A stretch of DNA of 7,878 bases from JBCCTX01 sp039197765 (lineage in GTDB: Bacteria; Bacteroidota; Bacteroidia; J057): assembly GCA_039197765.1 (NCBI GenBank), contig JBCCTX010000350.1, positions 1 through 7,878 of the forward strand, written 5' to 3'. Position numbers and translations under genes: made by a program. The stretch's first letter is position 1. The number at the start of each line of letters is the position of its first letter. Positions 1 to 5,573 of the stretch are shown here, piece after piece. The notes under the pieces were generated by a model, which searched no databases, was not told the origin of the DNA, and was given only the letters and a program-made list of their open reading frames with translations.

Positions 1-858
1 ACTTCGAGGCCAACTCTCTGCAATTTCCTGTCGAAAATCCGGAGCATATACAGTAGAGAAATGAGGGATGTGCCGTTGGATTTCCTGAGAAATTTGACCA
101 GGGGAAAAGCTTATGCCAGCTAAGTTATAGCTGCTGCGAATGGTGATTCTATCTGCATCTGCATGCATGAGTTCCAAGGTAGCCCGAATGGCATCGGGCA
201 TATACATCATAGGTAGGGCGAGATCCTCTGAAAGAAAACAGGTATAAGAACCCTTCTGTAGCGCCTGATAAAAAATGTCCACTGCGTAGTCCGTAGTTCC
301 TCCTCCAGGTAAGGCTTTGTAACTGATCAATCCTGGGTACCGAAGGCTACGGATATCCACCTTATATCGGAGGTGGTAATAGGCGGCCCATCCTTCCCCC
401 GCCTGTTTACTAATCCCATAGATGGTAATGGGATTCATCATGGTATCCTGCGGCGTCTGTATGGGTGGACTCTTGGGACCAAAAACAGCGATAGAACTCG
501 GCCAAAACACCTTACAGCCATATTGCACAGCAGCTTCTAATACATTTATCAACCCTTCCATATTCAACCTCCAAGCAAATTTGGGATTGGACTCCCCCTT
601 TGCAGATAGGATTGCAGCAAGTAAATAGATCTGGGAAACTTTGTACTTGCGTATGAGGGTTCCCAGTCTTTCAGAGTCTAGTATATTGAGGTGTTCATAG
701 AGAGAAGCCGTTACCTGAAGATTGCGCTTTAAGTTTCTCTTTTCCACGATATCGGAAGCAATAACGTGCCCCTCTCCATATATGTTTTGTAACTCAGGAA
801 TGAGATCGGATCCGATTTGCCCTAAAGCGCCTATGACAAGGACATTGTCTTTTTTCAT
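1..858 (-). CDS. tdh: L-threonine 3-dehydrogenase, SDR/NAD-epimerase type (partial, 3' end off the window)
   Basis: Start codon is at 856-858; 286 codons are open to the left edge and no stop is reached, so the C-terminus is missing (family members are a little over 300 residues, so probably some 25-35 residues). Seen: an N-terminal Rossmann loop GALGQIG (residues 10-16), an acidic residue D36 at the end of beta-2 as expected for NAD over NADP, the PSSIAVFG strand (120-127), and the SDR catalytic pair Y147 and K151 (YGISK). Further family-like blocks are RYPGLIS (173-179), PGGGTTDYA (184-192), MYMPDAIRAT (219-228) and PDFRQEIAESWP (273-284). Family knowledge: this cytoplasmic enzyme oxidises L-threonine to 2-amino-3-ketobutyrate. 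The substrate of the neighbouring divergent kbl product is exactly that compound, which supports this call over a generic UDP-sugar epimerase. No Shine-Dalgarno is visible, as is common in Bacteroidota. Confidence 0.9.
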   Translation of the reverse strand, partial: MKKDNVLVIGALGQIGSDLIPELQNIYGEGHVIASDIVEKRNLKRNLQVTASLYEHLNILDSERLGTLIRKYKVSQIYLLAAILSAKGESNPKFAWRLNMEGLINVLEAAVQYGCKVFWPSSIAVFGPKSPPIQTPQDTMMNPITIYGISKQAGEGWAAYYHLRYKVDIRSLRYPGLISYKALPGGGTTDYAVDIFYQALQKGSYTCFLSEDLALPMMYMPDAIRATLELMHADADRITIRSSYNLAGISFSPGQISQEIQRHIPHFSTVYAPDFRQEIAESWPRS

Positions 859-941
859 ATACCGTGCTAATAGAAAATTGTATAATTTGACGGAGAAAAT
901 TGGATCTCCATTTCCAGCGAAAATATTAAATATAAAATTTT
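859..941. promoter_or_regulatory. Divergent tdh/kbl intergenic region, promoters presumed
   Basis: This 83-bp AT-rich gap must hold the start signals of both divergent genes unless transcription comes from further away. On the plus strand TATAATTTG (881-889) resembles the Bacteroidota -7 box TAnnTTTG with one extra base, but no convincing -33 TTG sits upstream of it. No good match is seen on the minus strand. The 20 bases before the kbl ATG are almost pure A/T. No clear inverted repeat for a regulator was found. Confidence 0.35.
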
Positions 942-2141
942 ATGTATAGCACACTCAAGGATAAATTGTCAGAAGAAATAGATTCTATTCGGGAAAGCGG
1001 ACGCTACAAAGAAGAGCGCATCATTACGACTCCCCAGGGTGCTCAGATCGATACAACCACTCAGGAAGGCGTGTTGAACTTCTGCGCCAACAATTACTTG
1101 GGCCTATCATCTCATCCGAGAGTTATTGAGGCTGCCAAGAAAGCCCTGGATAGCCACGGCTTTGGCTTATCGAGTGTGCGCTTCATCTGTGGCACTCAGG
1201 ATATTCACAAGAAACTGGAAAATAAACTAGCCGATTTCTTGGGTATGGAAGACGCAATCCTCTATGCTGCAGCATTTGATGCCAATGGGGGTTTATTTGA
1301 ACCGCTATTGACTAAGGAAGATGCAATCATCTCCGACCAGCTCAATCACGCTTCCATCATTGATGGGATTCGGTTGTGCAAAGCGATGCGCTACCGATAC
1401 CTCCACAATAATATGGTGGATCTAGAAGCCAAATTGAAAGAAGCCAAGGATGCAGGGGCTAGGAGAATTCTTATCGCCACAGATGGCGTTTTCTCTATGG
1501 ATGGTACAATAGCCCAACTCGACAAAATCGCTGAACTTGCAGAAGAATATGAGGCCCTTGTCATGTCGGATGAGTGCCACTCTACAGGATTTATTGGAAG
1601 AATGGGAAAGGGGGTGCATGAATATAGAAATGTACTCGGGAAAATCGACATCATAACCGGTACACTCGGAAAGGCGCTTGGCGGTGCATCAGGAGGATTT
1701 ACTGCTGCAAAAAAGGAAATTGTGGATATCCTACGCCAGCGGTCGAGACCCTATTTGTTTTCCAATACGGTTGCCCCTCCTATCGTAGCTGCTTCTATAG
1801 AAGTACTCGATATCCTGACTGAGTCTACAGAACTTCGAGACAAACTAGAGCGAAATACTCGCTATTTCCGTCAAAAAATGGAAGCCCTTGGATTTACCAT
1901 CAAACCAGGTGAGCACCCGATTGTCCCTATCATGCTGTATGAGGCGCGACGTGCCCAGGATTTTGCAGCCAAACTGCTTGACTATGGGATCTATGTAATC
2001 GGTTTTTTCTACCCAGTAGTTCCCAAAGGAGAAGCACGGATTCGTGTACAACTGTCAGCTGACCATAGCATAGAGCACCTAGATAAGGCTATAGAAGCGT
2101 TCCAAACGGTAGGGCTCGAGTTAGGAGTGATTGGGAGGTAA
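942..2141 (+). CDS. kbl: 2-amino-3-ketobutyrate CoA ligase (glycine C-acetyltransferase)
   Basis: A complete 399-residue fold-type I PLP enzyme of the alpha-oxoamine synthase family; E. coli Kbl is 398 residues. Seen: the N-terminal block YKEERIITTPQGAQI (22-36), NFCANNYLGLSSHP (47-59), SVRFICGTQDIHKKLE (78-93), the cofactor-contacting D210 and H213 in SDECHSTG, and the Schiff-base lysine K244 in TGTLGKALGGASGG (239-252). The C-terminal half continues to the usual length with no frame break. The 942 start is supported by alignment with the usual MY-x-x-L-K beginning of the family. Known role: cleavage of 2-amino-3-ketobutyrate with CoA to glycine and acetyl-CoA in the cytoplasm. BioF and serine palmitoyltransferase belong to the same family, but the sequence blocks and the divergent tdh make Kbl by far the best call. 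Confidence 0.96.
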   Translation: MYSTLKDKLSEEIDSIRESGRYKEERIITTPQGAQIDTTTQEGVLNFCANNYLGLSSHPRVIEAAKKALDSHGFGLSSVRFICGTQDIHKKLENKLADFLGMEDAILYAAAFDANGGLFEPLLTKEDAIISDQLNHASIIDGIRLCKAMRYRYLHNNMVDLEAKLKEAKDAGARRILIATDGVFSMDGTIAQLDKIAELAEEYEALVMSDECHSTGFIGRMGKGVHEYRNVLGKIDIITGTLGKALGGASGGFTAAKKEIVDILRQRSRPYLFSNTVAPPIVAASIEVLDILTESTELRDKLERNTRYFRQKMEALGFTIKPGEHPIVPIMLYEARRAQDFAAKLLDYGIYVIGFFYPVVPKGEARIRVQLSADHSIEHLDKAIEAFQTVGLELGVIGR

Positions 2142-2191
2142 GGAGAGGGTATTATGATAGGTTGACATAAGAATCGTAGACACACACAAAA

Positions 2192-2235
2192 TATCCCACG
2201 ACCTACAGAAGGTATTCACCGTAAGCCGTGGGATA
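2192..2235. repeat. Large hairpin, REP-like; possible terminator for the M56 gene
   Basis: A perfect 9-bp inverted repeat: TATCCCACG (2192-2200) and CGTGGGATA (2227-2235). The 26-nt loop contains alternative small stems, ACCT/AGGT (2201-2204 with 2210-2213) and GGT/ACC (2211-2213 with 2218-2220). Read on the minus strand, the stem lies 44-87 bases after the M56 stop and is followed directly by TTTTGTGTGTG (2191-2181), so it could end that transcript. The structured loop is more elaborate than a simple terminator and recalls REP elements mobilised by RAYT transposases. No such gene is in the window, so that reading is inference. Confidence 0.5.
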
Positions 2236-2236
2236 C

Positions 2237-2267
2237 TTAGCCTATGGCTAAAGACCCGTTTTATTTT
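2237..2267 (+). terminator. Candidate terminator downstream of kbl
   Basis: A 6-bp stem TTAGCC (2237-2242) / GGCTAA (2246-2251) with a 3-base loop is followed, after a 7-base gap, by the T-rich tract TTTTATTTT (2259-2267) on the plus strand. It lies about 95 bases after the kbl stop. The gap between stem and T-tract makes it a weak intrinsic terminator; it may work together with the larger hairpin just before it. Confidence 0.4.
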
Positions 2268-2278
2268 CCGTAGGTTCC

Positions 2279-5023
2279 TTAATCTACCGCCTTGTATTTT
2301 AACGTCCAATCTCCTTCAAAAGAAGTTCCCCCTTCTTCTAACATTTTCCACAGTTTTTCTCCTAATTCCTCAGAAAGGACGGTTTCGTTAACTGTTTTGA
2401 CAATTTTTCCTTTTATGACTAAGGAAAAAGGTGCCTTCCCATGTGAAATGATACGTTCCTCTGTCAATAGATCTCGAATATCTTGTTCGCTAGAGGTTTG
2501 GCCAGAGATTGGGTAAGCCTCACCAAATCCACTTATTTCAACAGGCTCATTGGGACTTAAGGAACGGTTAGGTGCCCCAGAATTCACAAGATGCGGAAAA
2601 GGCCCCGTCTCTCTTGGAGCTCTACTTTCTCCAACTGGACTTGGGAATGGTTCAGGTTGTGCCAATGGCGTTGGACTTACCTCAGCCCTATCCCTCGGAT
2701 CGGCAGATTGCCGATATTTTATCCGCGAGAATTCTGCGGATTTCCCATAGGATTCTAGAATTCGTTCATAGGTAGGTAGGAGTTCCTCTGGAATTCTTTT
2801 GCCATTGATGATTATTTTACCTTTGGACTGGGTGAGTCGCCATTTTTTGGTAAAACTGGGTATCAATCCATCTTTAAACAATTGACTAGTCATTACCTTA
2901 TGGAAAGCAAAAAAAGAGGAATCTATACTTGGATCATCATAAGAGGCCCAAATTTCATTAGGGGCCACACGATGTTCTCTAAAGCCCATCCTCTGAATCT
3001 TGTTCATGTCCAATCCACAGTCTTCTAGAACCTTGATCCATCGTTCGGCCAGTACTGATGCATAGGGCTTACCATTTATTTTAAGTCCCTTTTTCCCTTG
3101 ATTTTCATAAAGCTCTAGCTCCAGCTTCTTTTCTTCTGCTTCCCTATTGAAACCATCTTCTCGCAGTGCTTCTCGAAATCTTTCCTCACAATCGGAACTC
3201 CCTTCCAAAAGCGGCCTTGCGTCGGGGCTAGGGGCAGGATCTGGCTTTGGAGCCCAGTGTGTTCCCTGCATGGAATTTCCCATTCGCAAACGGATTCGAT
3301 TGTTCATCTGTTGCAACTCCTTTTGAAGGCGAGCCTGTACTTGAGCGAGTCTATATTGCTGTTGCATCATCTCTGACTGTAATTCCCTCTCCAATAGTTG
3401 CTGTGAGCGCTGAAGCTCCCTTTCCTGTTGGTGCAATTGTCTTTCTAGTGTTCGTTGTTCTAATTCTCTAGCCCTTTCAAGTTCCCCATCAGAATGTAGG
3501 GCTTCTGCATTCCGTTCATATATTTCTCGAGCCTGTTCTTCATACTCCTGATAGATCTCTTGAATGTGTGTTTGCCATTCTTGATAACGCTCTTGGTATA
3601 CTTGCTGCCACTCTTGATACATCTCTTGGTATTCCATCTCCCAGTCTTGATAATGTTGCTGGAAAGCTTCTAGGGCCTCCGAGTAGACTTCAGGATCTGC
3701 ACTAGGCACAAGCTCAGGAAGTTCTGGAATGGGTGGAATAGGAGGAAGACTCTGTATTTCAGGCATAGGCGGAATCGGGGGAAGAGGAGGAATAATCACA
3801 GGGCTATCTAATTCAGCTAGTTCGAAAAACTCTGCTTCAATGGGGAATGCTTCTAATTCGAATGGTCCTTCCGGTCCCGGTACTTCGGCTAACTCAGGGA
3901 AAAAACCCTCCCCAAATTCAGCTGGTTCTCCAGAAGACCATTCTTCCCAAGTACTCTCTATCATTCCCTCTTCCCAATACAATTCCTCCTGAGCCGGGAG
4001 GCGAAACCAGGTAATAAAGGCTATCGCTAACAAAAGACCAAGGGTAAGACCAATTTTGCCTGTTTCAGATTTTTGGACTTCTTGCTCCCCCAGGCAAACT
4101 CGCTTAATCCGGTTTAGCAAGTGATTCTTTCTCCCCTGAATGGCTAAACCCAGATTAGGGGGCTGTAGCAAACTCTCCATTTCCATCAAAGCCTCAGCAT
4201 AGGCTCTTGGATTTCCCGTTACGGCTACGGCTAAATCATCGCAAGCGTGCTCACGCTCATCCGCAATTCGCACCGAAATCCACCAGTACACTGGATGATA
4301 GAAAAATAAAATTTCTACAAGGGATAAAAATAAGTTGACCAAGAAATCGTATCGCTTGATATGAGCAAGTTCATGGGCAATAATGGCTTCTACTTGAATG
4401 GGACTCAAGCCGCTTATCATACCTAAAGGAAATAGAATCATCGGCTTTAGATGACCGATAACCATAGGTACTTCTACCCTAGCGGATTCCATGAGCATAA
4501 CCGATTTGTTTATCCCAATCCGCTTGGAAATTTCCCGAACCTTCTGTTGCCAGCTTTCCATAGCAGGCACAGTGAGGGTCTTTCTTAGCAGATAGGTGTA
4601 GTATAAACTTCCCGCCCATCGAACAACAAATAATGCCACTCCTAACAGCCAAACCCCTACCAATTCCCGGGCATAAAATTGGATAAATTGCTGAAAGACC
4701 TGGTAGAAATTGTCCCAAATTGACGCTTCATACATAGGGCTGGGTAGGGGAACTACAAAAGGGTTTAAGACAAACTCCTGGGGGCTTGCTGACATCCCAG
4801 GACTCACTTGTATATAGTAGGTGTAAAAAGTGTAAAACACCCACAAGGTTAAACTCAGTAAGGCGCCTACAGAGAGACGATACCGAAAGTTGGGAGAGGA
4901 GCTTCTACTCAAGTGAAGCCCAAAAGACAAGAGCAGGAAAATGGCAAATCCTTGCCAAAGGGAATGGAGGAGTGTCCATCCCAGCGCCTCGGCCAGGGTA
5001 GGACCCACATATGCGATTTCCAT
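2279..5023 (-). CDS. BlaR1-like M56 membrane metallopeptidase with long repeat-bearing C-terminal tail
   Basis: 914 residues, well beyond the roughly 600 of classical BlaR1/MecR1. The N-terminal 340 residues are the M56 core: likely membrane segments at about 16-38, 49-70, 120-146, 228-248 and 323-340, the zinc motif HELAH (H217, E218, H221) and a downstream E258-HACD block that supplies the probable third zinc ligand. After the last membrane segment come an acidic stretch (342-405), a Pro-rich stalk of PPIPP type (411-440), a Tyr/Trp/Gln/Glu coiled coil (443-580), and three copies of a small domain (about 612-670, 704-760, 844-899). No penicillin-binding SxxK/SDN/KTG set is seen. In the family, the protease is activated by an outside signal and relieves repression by the partner BlaI-type protein, which is encoded 18 bp upstream in the same operon. 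The signal here is unknown. The stop is TAA at 2279-2281. Confidence 0.92.
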   Translation of the reverse strand: MEIAYVGPTLAEALGWTLLHSLWQGFAIFLLLSFGLHLSRSSSPNFRYRLSVGALLSLTLWVFYTFYTYYIQVSPGMSASPQEFVLNPFVVPLPSPMYEASIWDNFYQVFQQFIQFYARELVGVWLLGVALFVVRWAGSLYYTYLLRKTLTVPAMESWQQKVREISKRIGINKSVMLMESARVEVPMVIGHLKPMILFPLGMISGLSPIQVEAIIAHELAHIKRYDFLVNLFLSLVEILFFYHPVYWWISVRIADEREHACDDLAVAVTGNPRAYAEALMEMESLLQPPNLGLAIQGRKNHLLNRIKRVCLGEQEVQKSETGKIGLTLGLLLAIAFITWFRLPAQEELYWEEGMIESTWEEWSSGEPAEFGEGFFPELAEVPGPEGPFELEAFPIEAEFFELAELDSPVIIPPLPPIPPMPEIQSLPPIPPIPELPELVPSADPEVYSEALEAFQQHYQDWEMEYQEMYQEWQQVYQERYQEWQTHIQEIYQEYEEQAREIYERNAEALHSDGELERARELEQRTLERQLHQQERELQRSQQLLERELQSEMMQQQYRLAQVQARLQKELQQMNNRIRLRMGNSMQGTHWAPKPDPAPSPDARPLLEGSSDCEERFREALREDGFNREAEEKKLELELYENQGKKGLKINGKPYASVLAERWIKVLEDCGLDMNKIQRMGFREHRVAPNEIWASYDDPSIDSSFFAFHKVMTSQLFKDGLIPSFTKKWRLTQSKGKIIINGKRIPEELLPTYERILESYGKSAEFSRIKYRQSADPRDRAEVSPTPLAQPEPFPSPVGESRAPRETGPFPHLVNSGAPNRSLSPNEPVEISGFGEAYPISGQTSSEQDIRDLLTEERIISHGKAPFSLVIKGKIVKTVNETVLSEELGEKLWKMLEEGGTSFEGDWTLKYKAVD
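2327..3190 (-). repeat. Region encoding three diverged copies of a C-terminal domain in the M56 protein
   Basis: Protein-level repeats at residues about 612-670 (DNA 3014-3190), 704-760 (2744-2914) and 844-899 (2327-2494). Copies 1 and 2 share a pattern: a helix ending in x-DG-(F/L), then beta-like residues with GK-x-x-(L/I)-x-I-NGK (LKINGKP at 647-653, IIINGKR at 737-743), then a helix ending in L-E-x-x-G. Copy 3 is more diverged (LVIKGKIVK at 868-876, then a helix ending MLEEGG). The copies are separated by linkers, the last one Pro/Ser-rich (about 771-830). The function is not recognised. Confidence 0.65.
3488..3685 (-). repeat. Six tandem 11-residue (hendecad) repeats in the M56 protein
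   Basis: Tyrosines recur every 11 residues at 447, 458, 469, 480, 491 and 502. Within most units the large apolar residues follow a 3-4-4 spacing, for example Y458-W461-Y465 and Y469-W472-Y476, with the rest mostly Q and E (unit example YQEWQQVYQER, 469-479). Units 2 to 4 are the most alike, so the DNA shows a 33-bp imperfect tandem repeat. Hendecads generally form long coiled coils with little supercoiling. A more ordinary Leu/Gln-rich coiled coil follows to about residue 580. Confidence 0.75.
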
Positions 5024-5041
5024 ATAATGAGGTTGTTAGGG

Positions 5042-5428
5042 TTATTCTTCCAATGAATCGAGAAAGTCTCTAATTTCTGCCAACTCCTCAGGAGTTGAAC
5101 GTCGATTACCGAGGGCCTGCATGACCAGCTTCATTGCGGAGCCTTGGAAAGCAGAATCAACAAGTTTGTTCAGGAGCTGTTGCTGGGTTTCTTCTTCTGA
5201 AAAAACAGGGCTATAGATATGCAGTTTCCCTTGTTTCTCCCTACTCAGCAAGCCCTTGGTATGCATGATTTGCATAAGTTTAAGGGTAGTGGTATACCCA
5301 ATCTCCTTATTTGGGCTCAATCGGTTTAACTGCTCATTGACCGCGCGAACGGTAGAAGCCTTCTCCCGCCAAAGGACGCGCAAGATGGCGAGTTCGCTTT
5401 CTGTGGGACGTATGTTTGATGTGTTCAT
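5042..5428 (-). CDS. BlaI/MecI/CopY-family transcriptional repressor
   Basis: 128 residues, the usual size of the family. The N-terminal part (about 7-75) is the winged helix: PTESELAILRVLW as helix 1, a recognition-helix region around GYTTTLKLMQIMHTKGLL (44-61), then a wing (REKQGKLHIYSP). The C-terminal part (about 78-128) is the helical dimerisation region ending in ELAEIRDFLDSLEE. Family knowledge: such dimers bind palindromes upstream of their own operon and are inactivated when the partner M56 protease is triggered. Here the M56 gene starts 18 bp after this stop, and three palindromes lie just upstream, so autorepression is likely. The Asn-Phe bond cut in staphylococcal BlaI aligns by eye with Q104-A105, so the cleavage site, if any, differs. 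No resistance gene is nearby, so a blaI gene name would mislead. Confidence 0.93.
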   Translation of the reverse strand: MNTSNIRPTESELAILRVLWREKASTVRAVNEQLNRLSPNKEIGYTTTLKLMQIMHTKGLLSREKQGKLHIYSPVFSEEETQQQLLNKLVDSAFQGSAMKLVMQALGNRRSTPEELAEIRDFLDSLEE

Positions 5429-5433
5429 AGTTC

Positions 5434-5449
5434 TACGAATTATTTCGTA
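5434..5449. promoter_or_regulatory. Operator 1 of the BlaI-M56 operon
   Basis: Perfect inverted repeat TACGAA (5434-5439), N4, TTCGTA (5444-5449), ending 6 bases upstream of the repressor start codon. Same consensus as operators 2 and 3; its centre is 27 bp from that of operator 2. Binding here would lie in the leader, downstream of either candidate -7 box. Confidence 0.75.
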
Positions 5450-5460
5450 TTACAAGTATA

Positions 5461-5476
5461 AACGAAAGTCTTCGTA
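5461..5476. promoter_or_regulatory. Operator 2 of the BlaI-M56 operon
   Basis: Inverted repeat ACGAA (5462-5466), N4, TTCGT (5471-5475), with a mismatch in the outermost pair, making it the weakest of the three copies. Its centre is 30 bp from operator 3 and 27 bp from operator 1, about three helical turns each, so bound dimers would lie roughly on one face of the DNA. Confidence 0.7.
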
Positions 5477-5480
5477 ATCA

Positions 5481-5514
5481 CAAATTTATTTACGAACTAA
5501 TTCGTAAATAACAA
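5481..5514 (-). promoter_or_regulatory. Promoter of the BlaI-M56 operon
   Basis: Minus strand: -33 TTG (5514-5512), 23-base spacer, -7 TAAATTTG (5488-5481), an exact match to the Bacteroidota TAnnTTTG box. A second, overlapping option is TTG (5483-5481), 20 bases, then TATACTTG (5460-5453), with operator 2 in its spacer. Either would place a palindrome between the two promoter elements. Confidence 0.6.
5488..5509. promoter_or_regulatory. Operator 3 of the BlaI-M56 operon, inside the promoter
   Basis: The best copy: perfect 9-bp arms ATTTACGAA (5488-5496) and TTCGTAAAT (5501-5509) around a 4-base centre. On the minus strand it fills almost all of the spacer between a -33 TTG and a -7 TAAATTTG, so a bound repressor would block RNA polymerase directly. 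Confidence 0.8.
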
Positions 5515-5573
5515 TGAACCTTTTTCTGTGTATCCATTCTTCTAGGCAAAGTTCTTCTTGATCTATCTAGATG

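Noticed and set aside
422..949. Plus-strand ORFs at 422-628 and 722-949
   Set aside because: Both lie antisense to the well-conserved tdh frame (1-858) and show no recognisable protein features; the second only runs into the intergenic gap.
2846..2857. SFTK (residues 723-726) in the M56 tail as an SxxK penicillin-binding site
   Set aside because: It sits in a repeated small domain, with no SDN-like or KTG-like motif at the usual distances, so the match is probably chance.
3247..3992. Plus-strand ORFs at 3247-3471 and 3729-3992, the latter Gly/Ile-rich
   Set aside because: They are the antisense reading of the Gln/Glu-rich coiled coil and the Pro-rich stalk of the M56 gene; the composition is a by-product of that strand.
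5510..5573. Terminator of the endonuclease gene in the gap before the BlaI promoter
   Set aside because: I found no stem of useful length followed by a T-run on the minus strand, so none is annotated.
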